Positions 48,111-58,510 of a stretch of DNA of 64,000 bases are shown here, piece after piece. The notes under the pieces were generated by a model. That model was not told the DNA's origin, searched no databases, and saw nothing but the letters and a program-made list of their open reading frames with translations. Every line of letters starts with the position of its first letter. The stretch's first letter is position 1. A program made the position numbers and the translations under genes. Source of the DNA: Thysanoteuthis rhombus (Eukaryota > Mollusca > Cephalopoda > Oegopsida > Thysanoteuthidae); contig OY735212.1 of assembly GCA_963457665.1 (NCBI GenBank), positions 53,683,338-53,747,337 of the forward strand, in the 5' to 3' direction.

Positions 48111-50729
48111 GTTTACTTACTATCATAGATGGATTGTTTGAGTAGTTGCAGTGTGTATTGGAAATGAGGAATAGTCTCTCAGTAGGACTCTAACCTTTGT
48201 CATGGGAAGTCTGTTTTTTATTCTCAGAAGCTGTTTTATCATATTAGCCTTGAGGGGGGGGGTATGAAAAGAGAGTTTAAATAGTTAGGTTTGATCTGCT
48301 GCCAATTTTAAAGATCTTGTAGCTTGAGGGATTGTGTACCTGTATTGTGATGTGAAATCTTTTTATCATGTTGAATTCCGCTATGATTTTTACACATTTC
48401 CAATTCTTTACTTCCTCATACATTTTCCACTTTTCTTGGAATGTTCATTTTTAACACCCCCCCCCCCCCGAAAAAAAAGAAATGAAAATAATTAGCTTAC
48501 TCTCTATCAGAATGCTAACTGATTGTCAAAACCAAACTTGACTCAAATGTGCTCGGGTTGCTGCCCAAATTCATTGCAGCTATTGTTTCATTGTAAAGAA
48601 ATGGAGTATTTCCTTATTCTTGACTGAGAATTTGATTCTTCATCCTTGTTCCCTTTCTTCTTATTTCCAAATGTGCTGTAATCCCTCCTTACCCACCTTT
48701 TTAATGTTCCTCTGAATAGACCTTGGTGACTCAGATTTGACACCCAACTTGAGCTGCTTTCTCAAATCGACTGCTGAGAATTTTTATTTTTACCATTTTA
48801 AAATCATTTGAATATCAGTAAGTGGGACAAAAAAGCAAGAAGTAAAAAATGTTAAGCGTGGTGATTATCTGGAGTTGCCCCCCCCCAAGAAAAAGTCTTG
48901 TTTTAATTCATTTTTTAAATTTTTATTTTAAACTTCTCATTTTTTTCCTCTTACCAATGGTTTTTTTCTCTTGAAACAATCACTGTTTTCAAATTGCTGA
49001 TTCAGTGAAAATGACTTTGCTTTCTCTGAGTCGTTATCTTGATCGCTGTTATTTGCTTGTTGTCCGTTGTGTAATAATGATACTAGTTCAGTAGGATTGT
49101 AAACATGCCTTGTGATGTCATGCAACATTCTTTAATCCTTTTAGATCTTTTGTTACGTTATAAGATTTTGTCTGTTTTGCAGGCAATTTAGTTTCATTTA
49201 CAAGTTTTCAGTTGCAAGATGTTGTCCTTTTACTCGGATAACTGTACCTAGAAAATTCTTTTCACTGTATTCATTAAAAGAATATTTATAATTCCAGGTT
49301 TTAGATTTTGGTGATTCATGGATATTATTTATACAGCGTGAAAGAATTAAACATTTTTTGTATTGAATTAGTGCTATCCATATCACTTATCTTGGAAGCA
49401 TCAAATTCTCCCTCTCCTGCATTTCCCAACAAATTTCTGAAACCTGAAACTGGCTATCAGCTTCATATTTTTCATCAATTACTCACTATTTAAAAAAAGA
49501 ATGAGCCCACTTTTATACAGAATCATATTGTATGGTTGAGTCTGAAAATTTATAACCATCCTAATTTGATACTTGTTTAAAATCCAAAAGTTTTTTGTGT
49601 ACTGGAAGGATAATGAGTCGAGTGTTGTCAGAAAGCAATTTTGTTAGTTATCTGCTCTGTAATGAAAAGGTGAAGTCTCTCTCTTAAGCGAGACAATTCC
49701 CATTTGAGTGTATATTCCTGGTTTCCTTTGTATGTGTCAGCTTAACGATCCTTACAAAATTCAGTTCTTGTTGAGACCAGGACTTTATCCATGCAAGTTT
49801 TTATGACCACTCCCTTGACAGAATGCACATCCACCAAAGGGATACTTCCACCCTAATCATTCAGCTTAGACTGTACTCAATTAACTGTTGAGTGCACAGG
49901 GGAATCTGTACAAATGAAGAGTTTTCCTCACAGCATTATACTATCTGAGTAGACTGCTCTGTAATGAAAATAGGATTAGATACTGGAATCTAAAAGGTTG
50001 TCTTTCAGAGTCTGAATTTATGTCCAATAAAAGTATTCCATCGAAAGAAAGATTAAAGTATTTTCACGTTGGCATTTCTTTTTTTTATTTTTTTAAAAGA
50101 AGTTATGAGGTTTGCTTTATTAGAATGTTAAGTGTTGAATCTTGCTGTAACTCTAGTTGTGTAGATTATGACTTGATTTAGGATGCATTAAAATATCCTG
50201 TTTAAAATTTTGTTCACACTTCCATTTGAAGTTCCTCTTAGACTCAGTTATTTTATGTTGAGAAATATTTAAAAGAAAAGAATTAAAGGCAAGTGTGGAA
50301 GGATTAAAATTTTTTGTTCTTTGTTATGTGGTATGGTTTTGTTTAAACATGTCAGAACCAAATTTTAGTGCCGAGATTTTCACTTTTCTTTTTATCTTTT
50401 GTTCAAGTGCATTGATTATTTCACAAGCACAAAACCTCAATCGCAGACATATGTGATTGGCAGCGTTTCTTGTTGCTCTTATATGAATATTTATCGCTTT
50501 ACAAAAGATAGAATTACATTTCATGGTGATATCTTGGTAAGCGTAGGAAAATACAAAAGAATTGATGATTCACTAGAAAATATTGATTTGTAAACGTGAG
50601 AACTTTGTAATGTTAGTTGAATTGTTAGCTTGAAGTCACACTGCACTTTTGGTAACCTTGGGCCACATCTTTCTCTTTCATTCTATTGACTGCTGCAATA
50701 GGTTTGTATTTTTTAATATTTTTTTATCT
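48111..50729. other. Non-coding DNA, nothing recognised
   Basis: This contains G9 (48254-48262) and C13 followed by GA8 (48457-48478). Short frames on both strands have no motifs. Confidence 0.4.
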
Positions 50730-51110
50730 CTGACAACGAAGCTGGAGAGGTATATGTATTAAGTTGTGTCTCCATCCGTCTGTCCACATGATATCTCTAA
50801 AAGTACCCAATAAAATTTTTGAAAGTTGAGCGATGGGGTAAGAAAGAATGGGTTAAATATTAGGTTGGATCCAGGAACTTCTATTTGATTCTGAGATTTT
50901 TTTTCATCTTTTTTTTATTTTTATTTATTTTTTTTCCAACATACATTTATATATATGTTCATGACTGTCCACACAATTTCTCAAAAAGTTCTCAATGAAT
51001 TAAATGAAATTTAGTGGAAAGATGGGCAAATGGCTACAGAAGAAGCAATTAAGTTTCTCATAGGTCCATGCTCAGTTACTGACAATGTTGACAGATCTGA
51101 AGGCTTTCTA
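50730..51110. repeat. Family B repeat, two units with recognisable head
   Basis: The head reads GACAACGAAGCTGGAGAGGT, then CCATCCGTCTGTCCACATGA followed by TATCTCTAAAAGT. Two units follow (second: TTCTCAAAAAGTTCTCAATG). The end TGACAGATCTGAAGGCTTTC matches the terminal block of the other family B copies. A T-rich tract separates the units. Confidence 0.7.
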
Positions 51111-51652
51111 CTCAAACTTGTAAAACGCACTATATCCCAAACTCACCCTTCATTGAAGTCCTTCTGACTTTCAAAATTTCGCTACAGTTGACTTGAAACA
51201 TCTTGAAAACATAGAATGTTTTCCTCTAAGAAACCAGAATTTCAATGTCAGGCCTGGAACCTGGGCAGTCATTGATATTTTTGAAAAATCCATTCTATGA
51301 ATGATTTTGCAGAATGTTGCCTATCGCTTAGCCAACTGTATATTAACTTTTTGTTTGATCAGTTTAGCTGTGTTAATTATAAATCTTCATTATTGCCAGT
51401 GCTAGGTTGAGAAAATCAAATTGAAAGAGGAAATATCAGTAGAATTGATTGAAATTGTAAAAACAAATGCAAATGATTTTACATCATGAATAAAAATTAT
51501 GCCAACTCAAGATTAAAAACTTGGTAATCTTTGTTAGCTAGGTAATGATTTTTGTATTTGAATTCTATATTTTATATATTTATATTATAGAAACAATGTT
51601 GCAGAAAATATGTATACATGTATTCCTGTGAAATTCACCTGGCAACTATTAA
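51111..51652. other. Non-coding DNA, nothing recognised
   Basis: AT-rich sequence between family B and pogo/Tigger-like ends. No feature was recognised. Confidence 0.35.
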
Positions 51653-51797
51653 CAGGTATACCTCGATTTAGTGCAGTTAATTTATTCCAAAATTTTCCCC
51701 ACTGTTCGAAATTTTTTTTTTCTTTTTTTTTTTTTTTTTGTACAGTAATAACTTGACTGATCAACATCAAAACCACCCTATTCAAGGTATTACTGTA
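51653..51797. mobile_element. pogo/Tigger-like MITE remnant(s)
   Basis: CAGGTATACCTCGATTTAGT (from 51653) closely resembles the Tigger terminal repeat type CAGGCATACCTCGTTTTATT. After a T18 run, a small inverted repeat at 51741-51797 has arms TACAGTAATAACTTGA and TACAGTAATACCTTGA (one mismatch in 16). This looks like a second, collapsed MITE of the CAGTAATA type. There is no coding sequence. Confidence 0.5.
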
Positions 51798-54700
51798 TTT
51801 TACTTCTACCTTTTTAGTTAATTCCATATTGACTAATAAATAACATCTGAAAGTTTTTCTATTCAAAAAAAAAATCATTTTTCAAAGAAATGAACTATAA
51901 CGGATAAATTTTGATTGAGGCTGTGGATAAATAAATTTTTTTTTCCTCAATTTTTGCTTTGATCTTTAAAAACATTCTTCTTTTTACTAAACATTAATGT
52001 TTCGGATAAACTTGACCTTCCTATCATATAAAGAGAAGTTTGAATCCTAACTAGCGAAATAATCTGGATAAAGGAAAGTTGATAGCTTTTTGCCCAAACT
52101 AAATGGCTATGAAGGTCATACTTTATATTACCTTCTGTCTTTTAGTGAAGTGTTATTTTTTGTGATGAAACCTACAATTGCAACACAAGTTGAAAAAAAT
52201 AATCAGTTTTTTTTCTTCCTTTTTAGTCCACTAAAAGATATCGAATTTGTTTTTACTAAGCTTTGACCATCTTTAGTTGAGGGAGTGCTAGATTTGATGT
52301 AAGCAAAAATACATTTTCCTACTCTAGTGTTGCTTTTTGAAAGAGATAACTGTTGTAACACAGCTGTTTAATCTACTTGGTGTTACATAATTCATGGATT
52401 CATAAAATTGTCAGGAGATCCTGCTACCCCTTTTATATACAGTCATTAAATATGAACTCCTCTCGAGATTTCAGAAAAAAATAACCCTTGTAATTGTCAC
52501 AATTGCTAAAAATCAAATCCATCTATCAAAGGTTGGATTTTGTTTTGGTCTAAAAAGAAAATGTCTTTATTTGAGAATAATCACCTATATAAAAAAACAC
52601 CTGCACCGTAAGGGAAGTATGGTCTTACCTTGAGGATATTCTTCTCCCTCCCAAAATATTACAAGCAGAAACAAACTTTTTTTACTTTGATACTTATTAT
52701 ATATATAAAAAAAACAAACCAAAATTCCCAAACAAAAAAAGAAAAACTAAAATATCTTCAAGTCAAAGGCAATTACCTTCAGTTTATAGTACAAAGTCAC
52801 CTAATGAGTTAATTTACAAATAGCTTTAAAGAATATTTTTAAGGTGTAGTCAATTTACTTGGAAAAGTAAGACATCTTGATTTCAGATTGCATTAGATTC
52901 TAATTTAAGGAACGAATAATCCGGAAAAAAATGTATAACACTTGAAAGAAAAAGTATATTTTTGTATGAGTTCTTCATAACTCTAGTTAATCGGCATGAA
53001 AAAAATTCAGATGTACAGTTTTCCTCCCTATCTGAAGTAGAGCGTTCCGATAAAAGCCCTTTGTAAACTGAAATGGCGTGAAATGAAGAAGCTATCACCA
53101 TTAATTTATTTTTGGAATTTTCTACAGCTTTCCCAGATCCTTTGAATGGTGAGGATGGTATGTCAGGCTGAGTTATCTGTGGTTGTGGTGGTGAGAAGTA
53201 CGTGAGTGGTGTGTAGAAAAGAAAAGGATGATGATGTCTCTATAACGGCTCTCTGCAAAACTAAAGCTGAACAATATTTTCACGTTTCGCGAAAAAGTGG
53301 CATAAAACGAACTTTGGAGAAGTGGGGACTACTTGTAATTGAATTCTGTTGGATGATTTTCTGTAGAAAAAAAGAAAAACTAAAAATTTTGTTACTGTGG
53401 AAGTGTCCATTGTTTCAAATTGTTGGAAATATTATCAGCAAAATTATCACCTTCTAATGGAGGAGACCTTGGTTACGATCTGAAAAAGGAAGATCATTAT
53501 ACTGTTCATTGTATGAATAGATTTTTAGTATGTACAATTATTGGTTTATTCGCAAAAAAATATCCTGGTTCAATCTCTAACACAATGTCCTGAGTATTGA
53601 GTTATAATCATTATTTCACAACGTTTAAATCTTGTGGAAATGATTGATGGTTTTCAGAAAATGTTTGAGAATTCCAGCTGACTTGATTGGTTACCAAAGG
53701 ATTAAAAAATCCTTGTAGCTTCCAATGACTGTTTCATAGTTATAGATCTCCTTAAGATACCAATTATGACTTGGTTGGTTGGCTGGCTGGCTAGCTAGCT
53801 AGTTGACTGGTTATCTCCAAGGTCATGTAAACTGGCCTCCCACTGAATGTATGAAGTAAACGACCACACCTCACACCCAACATGAACTCTTCTCTTTTCT
53901 CCCTAAGCTTAAGTACATAATAAACTTGAAATAATAAATCAAAATAACATGCACTAACTTGCTATGCCAGTTGGCTGTCCCAGTACCCAATCTTGTCTTT
54001 TCACTGATAAGACCTCATATCAAGAACACAGGTTCAGATTGATAATGGAACCTCATCAGAAAGTCAGAAGCATTAGATGGATGCATGGCCAAGGCTCTTA
54101 TCTGATAGCCACATTAGATGCTCTTCATTTGAATTCAAGCTTTCTTCCTAACTCTTTTGTTATTTACTGTTTTTCTTCTTTGGATTTTTCTTGACACATC
54201 AATTAATATTTTTGCGTTTTTGTGACCAAAGTCTTTTTTTTTTTTTTTTTTTTTACCAACTTTTGTGCGATCGATTTAATCTCTTCCTGTCTTATAATGT
54301 TTCGGTTGATTCATTCTATGGCCCACCTCAAATGTTATTTTGGCAAAGAAAGAGTCTCTCCTATTGGTCTCTTTCTTTGGTGGTGCAATGCCAAAAAAAA
54401 AAGTTATCAAACAAAATTAAAATGTTAACCTCAACGCGTCTTAATATTTAATTTCAGCAATGCGTGCAGTACAGCTTGTTCCATAATCTTAACATGGAAA
54501 AGCTCTTTTTTTCTTTCTTTGTTGAACAACCGAAACGTGTCAGCAACAAAGATGAGAAGAAGAGTTCAAAATGTCCGAGCAAAAGTTGGTATGTTAATGA
54601 CTCTTCTCAAAGTTATAGGCAATTTTTCTTTGGTTGAGTCATATGATTAGTCAGAAAGCTTATGTAAGTTCCATTCTACATACCTTACCATTACTACTCA

Positions 54701-55095
54701 CTTTTGTATGAATGCCTTTCCTATCAGTGGTTATGTTTTTTCTTGAAGAATAGTTTTAGCCACTGATTTCCTAGGAATGCAGTATGAAGATTACTTCTGT
54801 GAATTCCTGATAGTGAAATGATTGCTTGATGGTCAAGCAGACACTGCAGTGTTTAGTCATTCACCAGTTTTAATTGAACTTTCTTTAATTTGTTGAATGT
54901 ATCTGCAAGAAATTCTGATTCTTTCAAAAAGTAGCCATTTCCATTCATTTATTTTCTCAAAAGCTGAATTTTTAGTTTGTATTCAATTTTTTTTAATCAG
55001 CTGCCTGCAGTCTCTTTTGAATACCAGACTTCTTGATTGGTATTTTGTTTACTTTACCCTCATCATTCAAATAAAAAATTTAAAAAAATATTTAT
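51798..55095. other. Non-coding DNA, with a TTGG/CTGG/CTAG microsatellite
   Basis: An imperfect tetranucleotide run (TTGG, CTGG, CTAG units) lies at about 53771-53811, and a T23 run near 54234-54254. Frames at 53206-53457, 53964-54194 and 54191-54451 have no recognisable motifs. Confidence 0.4.
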
Positions 55096-55099
55096 ATAT

Positions 55100-55413
55100 A
55101 TAATGTTGCATTATATTGTATAAAGACTTATTTGAAGTGATCTCCCATCATTTCATGGTTAATGTATCATTTACCCTAGACAATGTAAATAGAATAAACA
55201 AAGAGAATGGGGCTTCTTGAGTAATGGTATACTGGAGCAGCTACTCGATTGGTGGCAGGTTCAATTCCTACAGCAGTCCCATTTTCTTTAATTGTTTATT
55301 CTATTTACGTTGTCTTGGTTGGATGATACATAAACCGTATAATGATGGGAGATAAATTGTGTTATATAATATAAAGACTTTTTTAAGTCTTTATATTATA
55401 TAACACAATTTAT
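55100..55413 (+). mobile_element. SINE C copy 2, foldback form with tails on both sides
   Basis: A tRNA-like core lies in the middle, with box B GGTTCAATTCC at 55258-55268, and is flanked on both sides by the ~100 bp SINE C tail in opposite orientation. Left: TTATATTGTATAAAGACTTA, GATCTCCCATCAT, then AATAGAATAAACAA (to about 55201). Right: TTGTTTATTCTATTTACG, ATGATGGGAGAT, then TATAATATAAAGACTT. The right end is followed by a perfect inverted repeat, arms 55352-55380 and 55385-55413 (29 bp each), loop TTTT. The element therefore carries three copies of its tail end. Confidence 0.8.
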
Positions 55414-55454
55414 AGTTATGTCTGATTATATATATCCATTCCTTAATGTGTGTA

Positions 55455-55461
<7 letters not shown>

Positions 55462-55546
<85 letters not shown>
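55462..55546. repeat. (AT)42 microsatellite
   Basis: A long perfect AT run preceded by GT-rich units. It gives a Tyr-Ile frame that is not a gene. Confidence 0.95.
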
Positions 55547-55551
<5 letters not shown>

Positions 55552-55690
55552 ACTCAACTTCATGAATAAAATGTTGTATATATCGAGCACTCAATGAAAT
55601 AAATCCATTACATTTCAGAAGTGGCTTTATATTATTGATATATTATTATATTATGTTATACTGCTAGTCTGATCTTTACCACATACACTT

Positions 55691-55734
<44 letters not shown>
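55691..55734. repeat. Compound GT/AT microsatellite
   Basis: About seven GT units followed by about fifteen AT units. Confidence 0.95.
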
Positions 55735-55742
<8 letters not shown>

Positions 55743-56164
55743 TACTGCTTATAAGTATTTGAACAAACAAATGTTGCCTATATGGCTTGTTTTGGAGCGT
55801 AAAAAAACTGGAACTTCACACAAGAAAAAAACATTCTATTGCAATTAACACAAGGCTTGCATTTAAGCATGTTTTGTGATTCTGAATGCTAAATTTCTGG
55901 AAAATATTTTTTCTCATCTGAATAAAATCATGTTTAGAATTGATCTAGGAAATTAAAAAGGCTAATACAAATTTAGGAAAGAATGCAATCATAAGCCAGA
56001 AACACAGTTTGTGCTCCTTCAAATACTTAAGAGTAGTACTTTTTATGCAAAGAATGACTTGTTTAAATGAAAAGTATAGTGAACCTAATAACTATTTTAT
56101 ATCAATATAACACACAAAGATGTTTTTTTTTAACTCTCTGAATGATGTAATATAAAGAATATAA
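55735..56164. other. Non-coding DNA, nothing recognised
   Basis: AT-rich sequence between a microsatellite and SINE D copy 2. No feature was recognised. Confidence 0.35.
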
Positions 56165-56485
56165 GCTTGGTTGAATAAGATTCAACTCCCTTGCCTTGTT
56201 AAAATCTAAAATTAAACAGAATAGAAGTCATTTCTTCATACAATATTATTCCTAAACTATGCGTCTCATTTCAACTCCTTTATTAATGGTTCCTGTAAAT
56301 GGGATTTGCTTAATTTAGCAGAACAAGTCAACCCGAGTTGGGCTTTTGAAGTGGGGGTGAATTAGTCATCAGTTTCTGCATTTGTCACTGTGGCAGTATT
56401 ATTCATGTATGGCATCACTTCTTTTTCTTGTCATTGTCATCTGTCATGGTTACATACATAAAATCACAATTCAATAGTTACTTTT
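56165..56485 (+). mobile_element. SINE D copy 2
   Basis: This matches the copy at 7440-7735. It has box B-like GATTCAACTCC at 56179-56189, CCTTGCCTTGTTAAAATCTA, CATTTCTTCATACA, GGTTCCTGTAAATGGGATTT, GAATTAGTCATCAGTTTCTG, TATTATTCATGTATGGCATC and TTGTCATTGTCATC. About 25 bp (AACCCGAGTTGGGC..) are extra relative to copy 1. Confidence 0.65.
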
Positions 56486-56489
56486 AAAA

Positions 56490-56740
56490 GGAAAAAAAAA
56501 TGTATTTAGCCTAAAGGTTAATCTACCACCAGCATCAATAGCAAGAAAGGAAGAAAAGCCGTACTCTGCTTAACAGTTAATCTGTCACTGACCTTGAAAG
56601 CAAGGAAAAGAGAGAAAAATGTTTTGCTCCCAGCTGGATTTGAACCATAAATCTACTGATGAGCAGAATGTCTCAGACCATTTGGTAATGGAAATGCTAC
56701 TGAAAATTGAAATTTACCTGTTATGTGTAAAATTTTCAGG
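56490..56740 (-). mobile_element. tRNA-derived SINE, minus orientation
   Basis: On the minus strand a tRNA-like head carries box B GGTTCAAATCC (56636-56646) with a box A-like TTACCAAATGGTCTGAGA about 50 bp upstream. It is followed by a tail with an internal duplication: GACAGATTAACTGTTAAGCA, then GGTAGATTAACCTTTAGGCT. Both tail units share GATTAAC.TTTA and TTTCTTCC/TTTCCTTGC blocks, so the tail appears dimeric. It lies directly behind SINE D copy 2. Confidence 0.65.
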
Positions 56741-57810
56741 CAAATACCTCAAAATCACAAACAATATCCACCTTTTTTAAATTCTTGTGTATTTACATTA
56801 TTCAATGGTTCTATTACTATATTGACTGTGTTAATGACATCCTCAGTAGCAAGGTACTTTTCATTAAAAAGTAAATAAATATATGTATTTGTTATCATAT
56901 AGAAATAATTTTCATAACAGAAATTAAATGTTTGCAAAAAAAAGAAAATTCTGAAAATTCAGAAACATGAGTTGACACAAGGTCATAGAATCACTCTATT
57001 TTTCTCAAGTCCTAAATTCAGACATTGAATTCTAGGTCTGACAAATGTGATAATGCTGTCAACTCTGAGAGTTTGACAGTAGTTCAGATGTTTACTTATG
57101 ACTTCGATTAAGAAGTTGACCTCTGACGTATCCAAAGTTTGAGATGTTGAGAAATAAACTGATTCTATTTTTAATCCTTATTATTCAAGTTATAGTTTGT
57201 TTTTGTTTTTTTATTTATTTCATATATTTAATTTTAATAACAATAAAAATGGTATTTTTTCTTTTTTAACTATAGTTCAATTCTTCTCAGTCTATTCAAA
57301 AATTCTGTTGACCCCCCCCCCCAAAAAAAAACTGATTTTTGCTCTTTCTCTTCTATTCCAAAACCACTTTGAAATGATTGGAGATGCACGTTGCATCTTA
57401 ACCATATCACTTGAATGGTCACAGAAATTATTATTTTAGTGTAAATCAGTAAGTCAAGCACCCCACCCCCCATTGAGAACCACTGACCCAAACAACTTCA
57501 AACTTCGCATTGTAATGTCTGGTATACTGACTAACGTACCTGGCAAATAACTTTGTACAATGGCTGGTTGTCAAGTTATCTTGGGATGCGTGCATGCACA
57601 CACACATGCGCACAGGGATTTCTCAAATTATAGTAAGGATAACACACTTGATGGGTAATTTATTAAATTAAAATTCCTGTAGCCAAGATTAATGTTAAAT
57701 TTGTACTTTTGTCAAAGTCAACCTTTGAGAATTTTTATTGACTTGAAGTTCTTATCTGCACAAATTAACGAGAATAAATAAAAACTTGTCAAAACAGTTC
57801 TGTATTTATT
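56741..57810. other. Non-coding DNA, nothing recognised
   Basis: C11-A9 junction at 57312-57331. Short frames on both strands around it are driven by the homopolymers. Confidence 0.4.
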
Positions 57811-58330
57811 TTGATCATCATCATCATCAGTCGTCTTTTAACGTCTATCGTTGGACATAGACCTTCCCCAGAAATAGCCACACTTTTCTGTCGTGGACGT
57901 AGTGGATCCAGTACTTTCTGAATTTGTCTAGCTTGTCTCTCCATCTAATACTCTGCTGGCCTCAGTAGTGCATGTGATCTCTGGAATCCATGTCATGAGT
58001 CGTGACGTCCATTGGTTGTCTACCATTCTTGCTACATGGCCAGCCCATTGCAATTTGAGATTTTTAATGGATTCTATATGTCCCTGACTCCTGTCTTCTC
58101 CTGGACGTATTGTGCTGTCTTGTGGTTTCTCCATGTGAGGTTGAGCATAATTCTTTCATGTTTGCATTGCATGGTTCTTGATTTGCGGTTCTGTCTCTTG
58201 GTTAGGTTCCATGTTTCAGCTCCATAATTTACTATTGGGAGGATGCATTGGTTGTACACCCCTCTTTTTAGGATTAATGGGATCTTCTTGTTTTTGAGTA
58301 AGGTTGACCTTATGCTGCCAAAGGTTTGCC
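57811..58330 (-). mobile_element. RTE-like LINE, 3' end of reverse transcriptase ORF, copy 2
   Basis: This is from the same subfamily as the copy at 28076-28550. Minus-strand translations give VYNQC-type MYNQCILPIVNYGAETWN, LTKRQNRKSRTMQC, HERIMLNLTWRNHKTAQYV and EKTGVRDI. A neighbouring frame then reads LKLQWAGHVARMVDNQWTSR. These correspond to the well-conserved YGAETW, R..ER.ML and WAGHVAR.DN.W blocks after the catalytic core of RTE-type reverse transcriptases. The frame changes between blocks, so the copy is dead. It ends in a GAT trinucleotide tail at 57811-57827 and is truncated at its 5' side (about 58330). Confidence 0.85.
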
Positions 58331-58339
58331 ATCCCCCTA

Positions 58340-58510
58340 TTTATATGTCTATACTACATAATATCTCCAGAAGTTTTCAATGAATTTTTATTGAATTTTC
58401 TGGAAGGGTGGGTAATGGGATATGGAAGATGTGATTGAATCTCTGTATGTGCAAATACCCCCGACAAAGGTATTGACACAAGTATGCTCTCTGAGTGCTT
58501 CCTAGCCTTT
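58340..58510. repeat. Family B repeat, one unit
   Basis: TAATATCTCCAGAAGTTTTC, AATGAATTTTTATTGAATTT, TCTGGAAGGGTGGGTAATGG, then an end with GACACAAGTATGCTCTCTGA and GTGCTTCCTAGCCTTT. It sits within ~15 bp of the truncated 5' side of RTE copy 2, so the LINE may have inserted at or beside it. Confidence 0.7.

Noticed and set aside
55391-55594. Tyr-Ile repeat protein on the minus strand
   Set aside because: It is a translation of an AT microsatellite.
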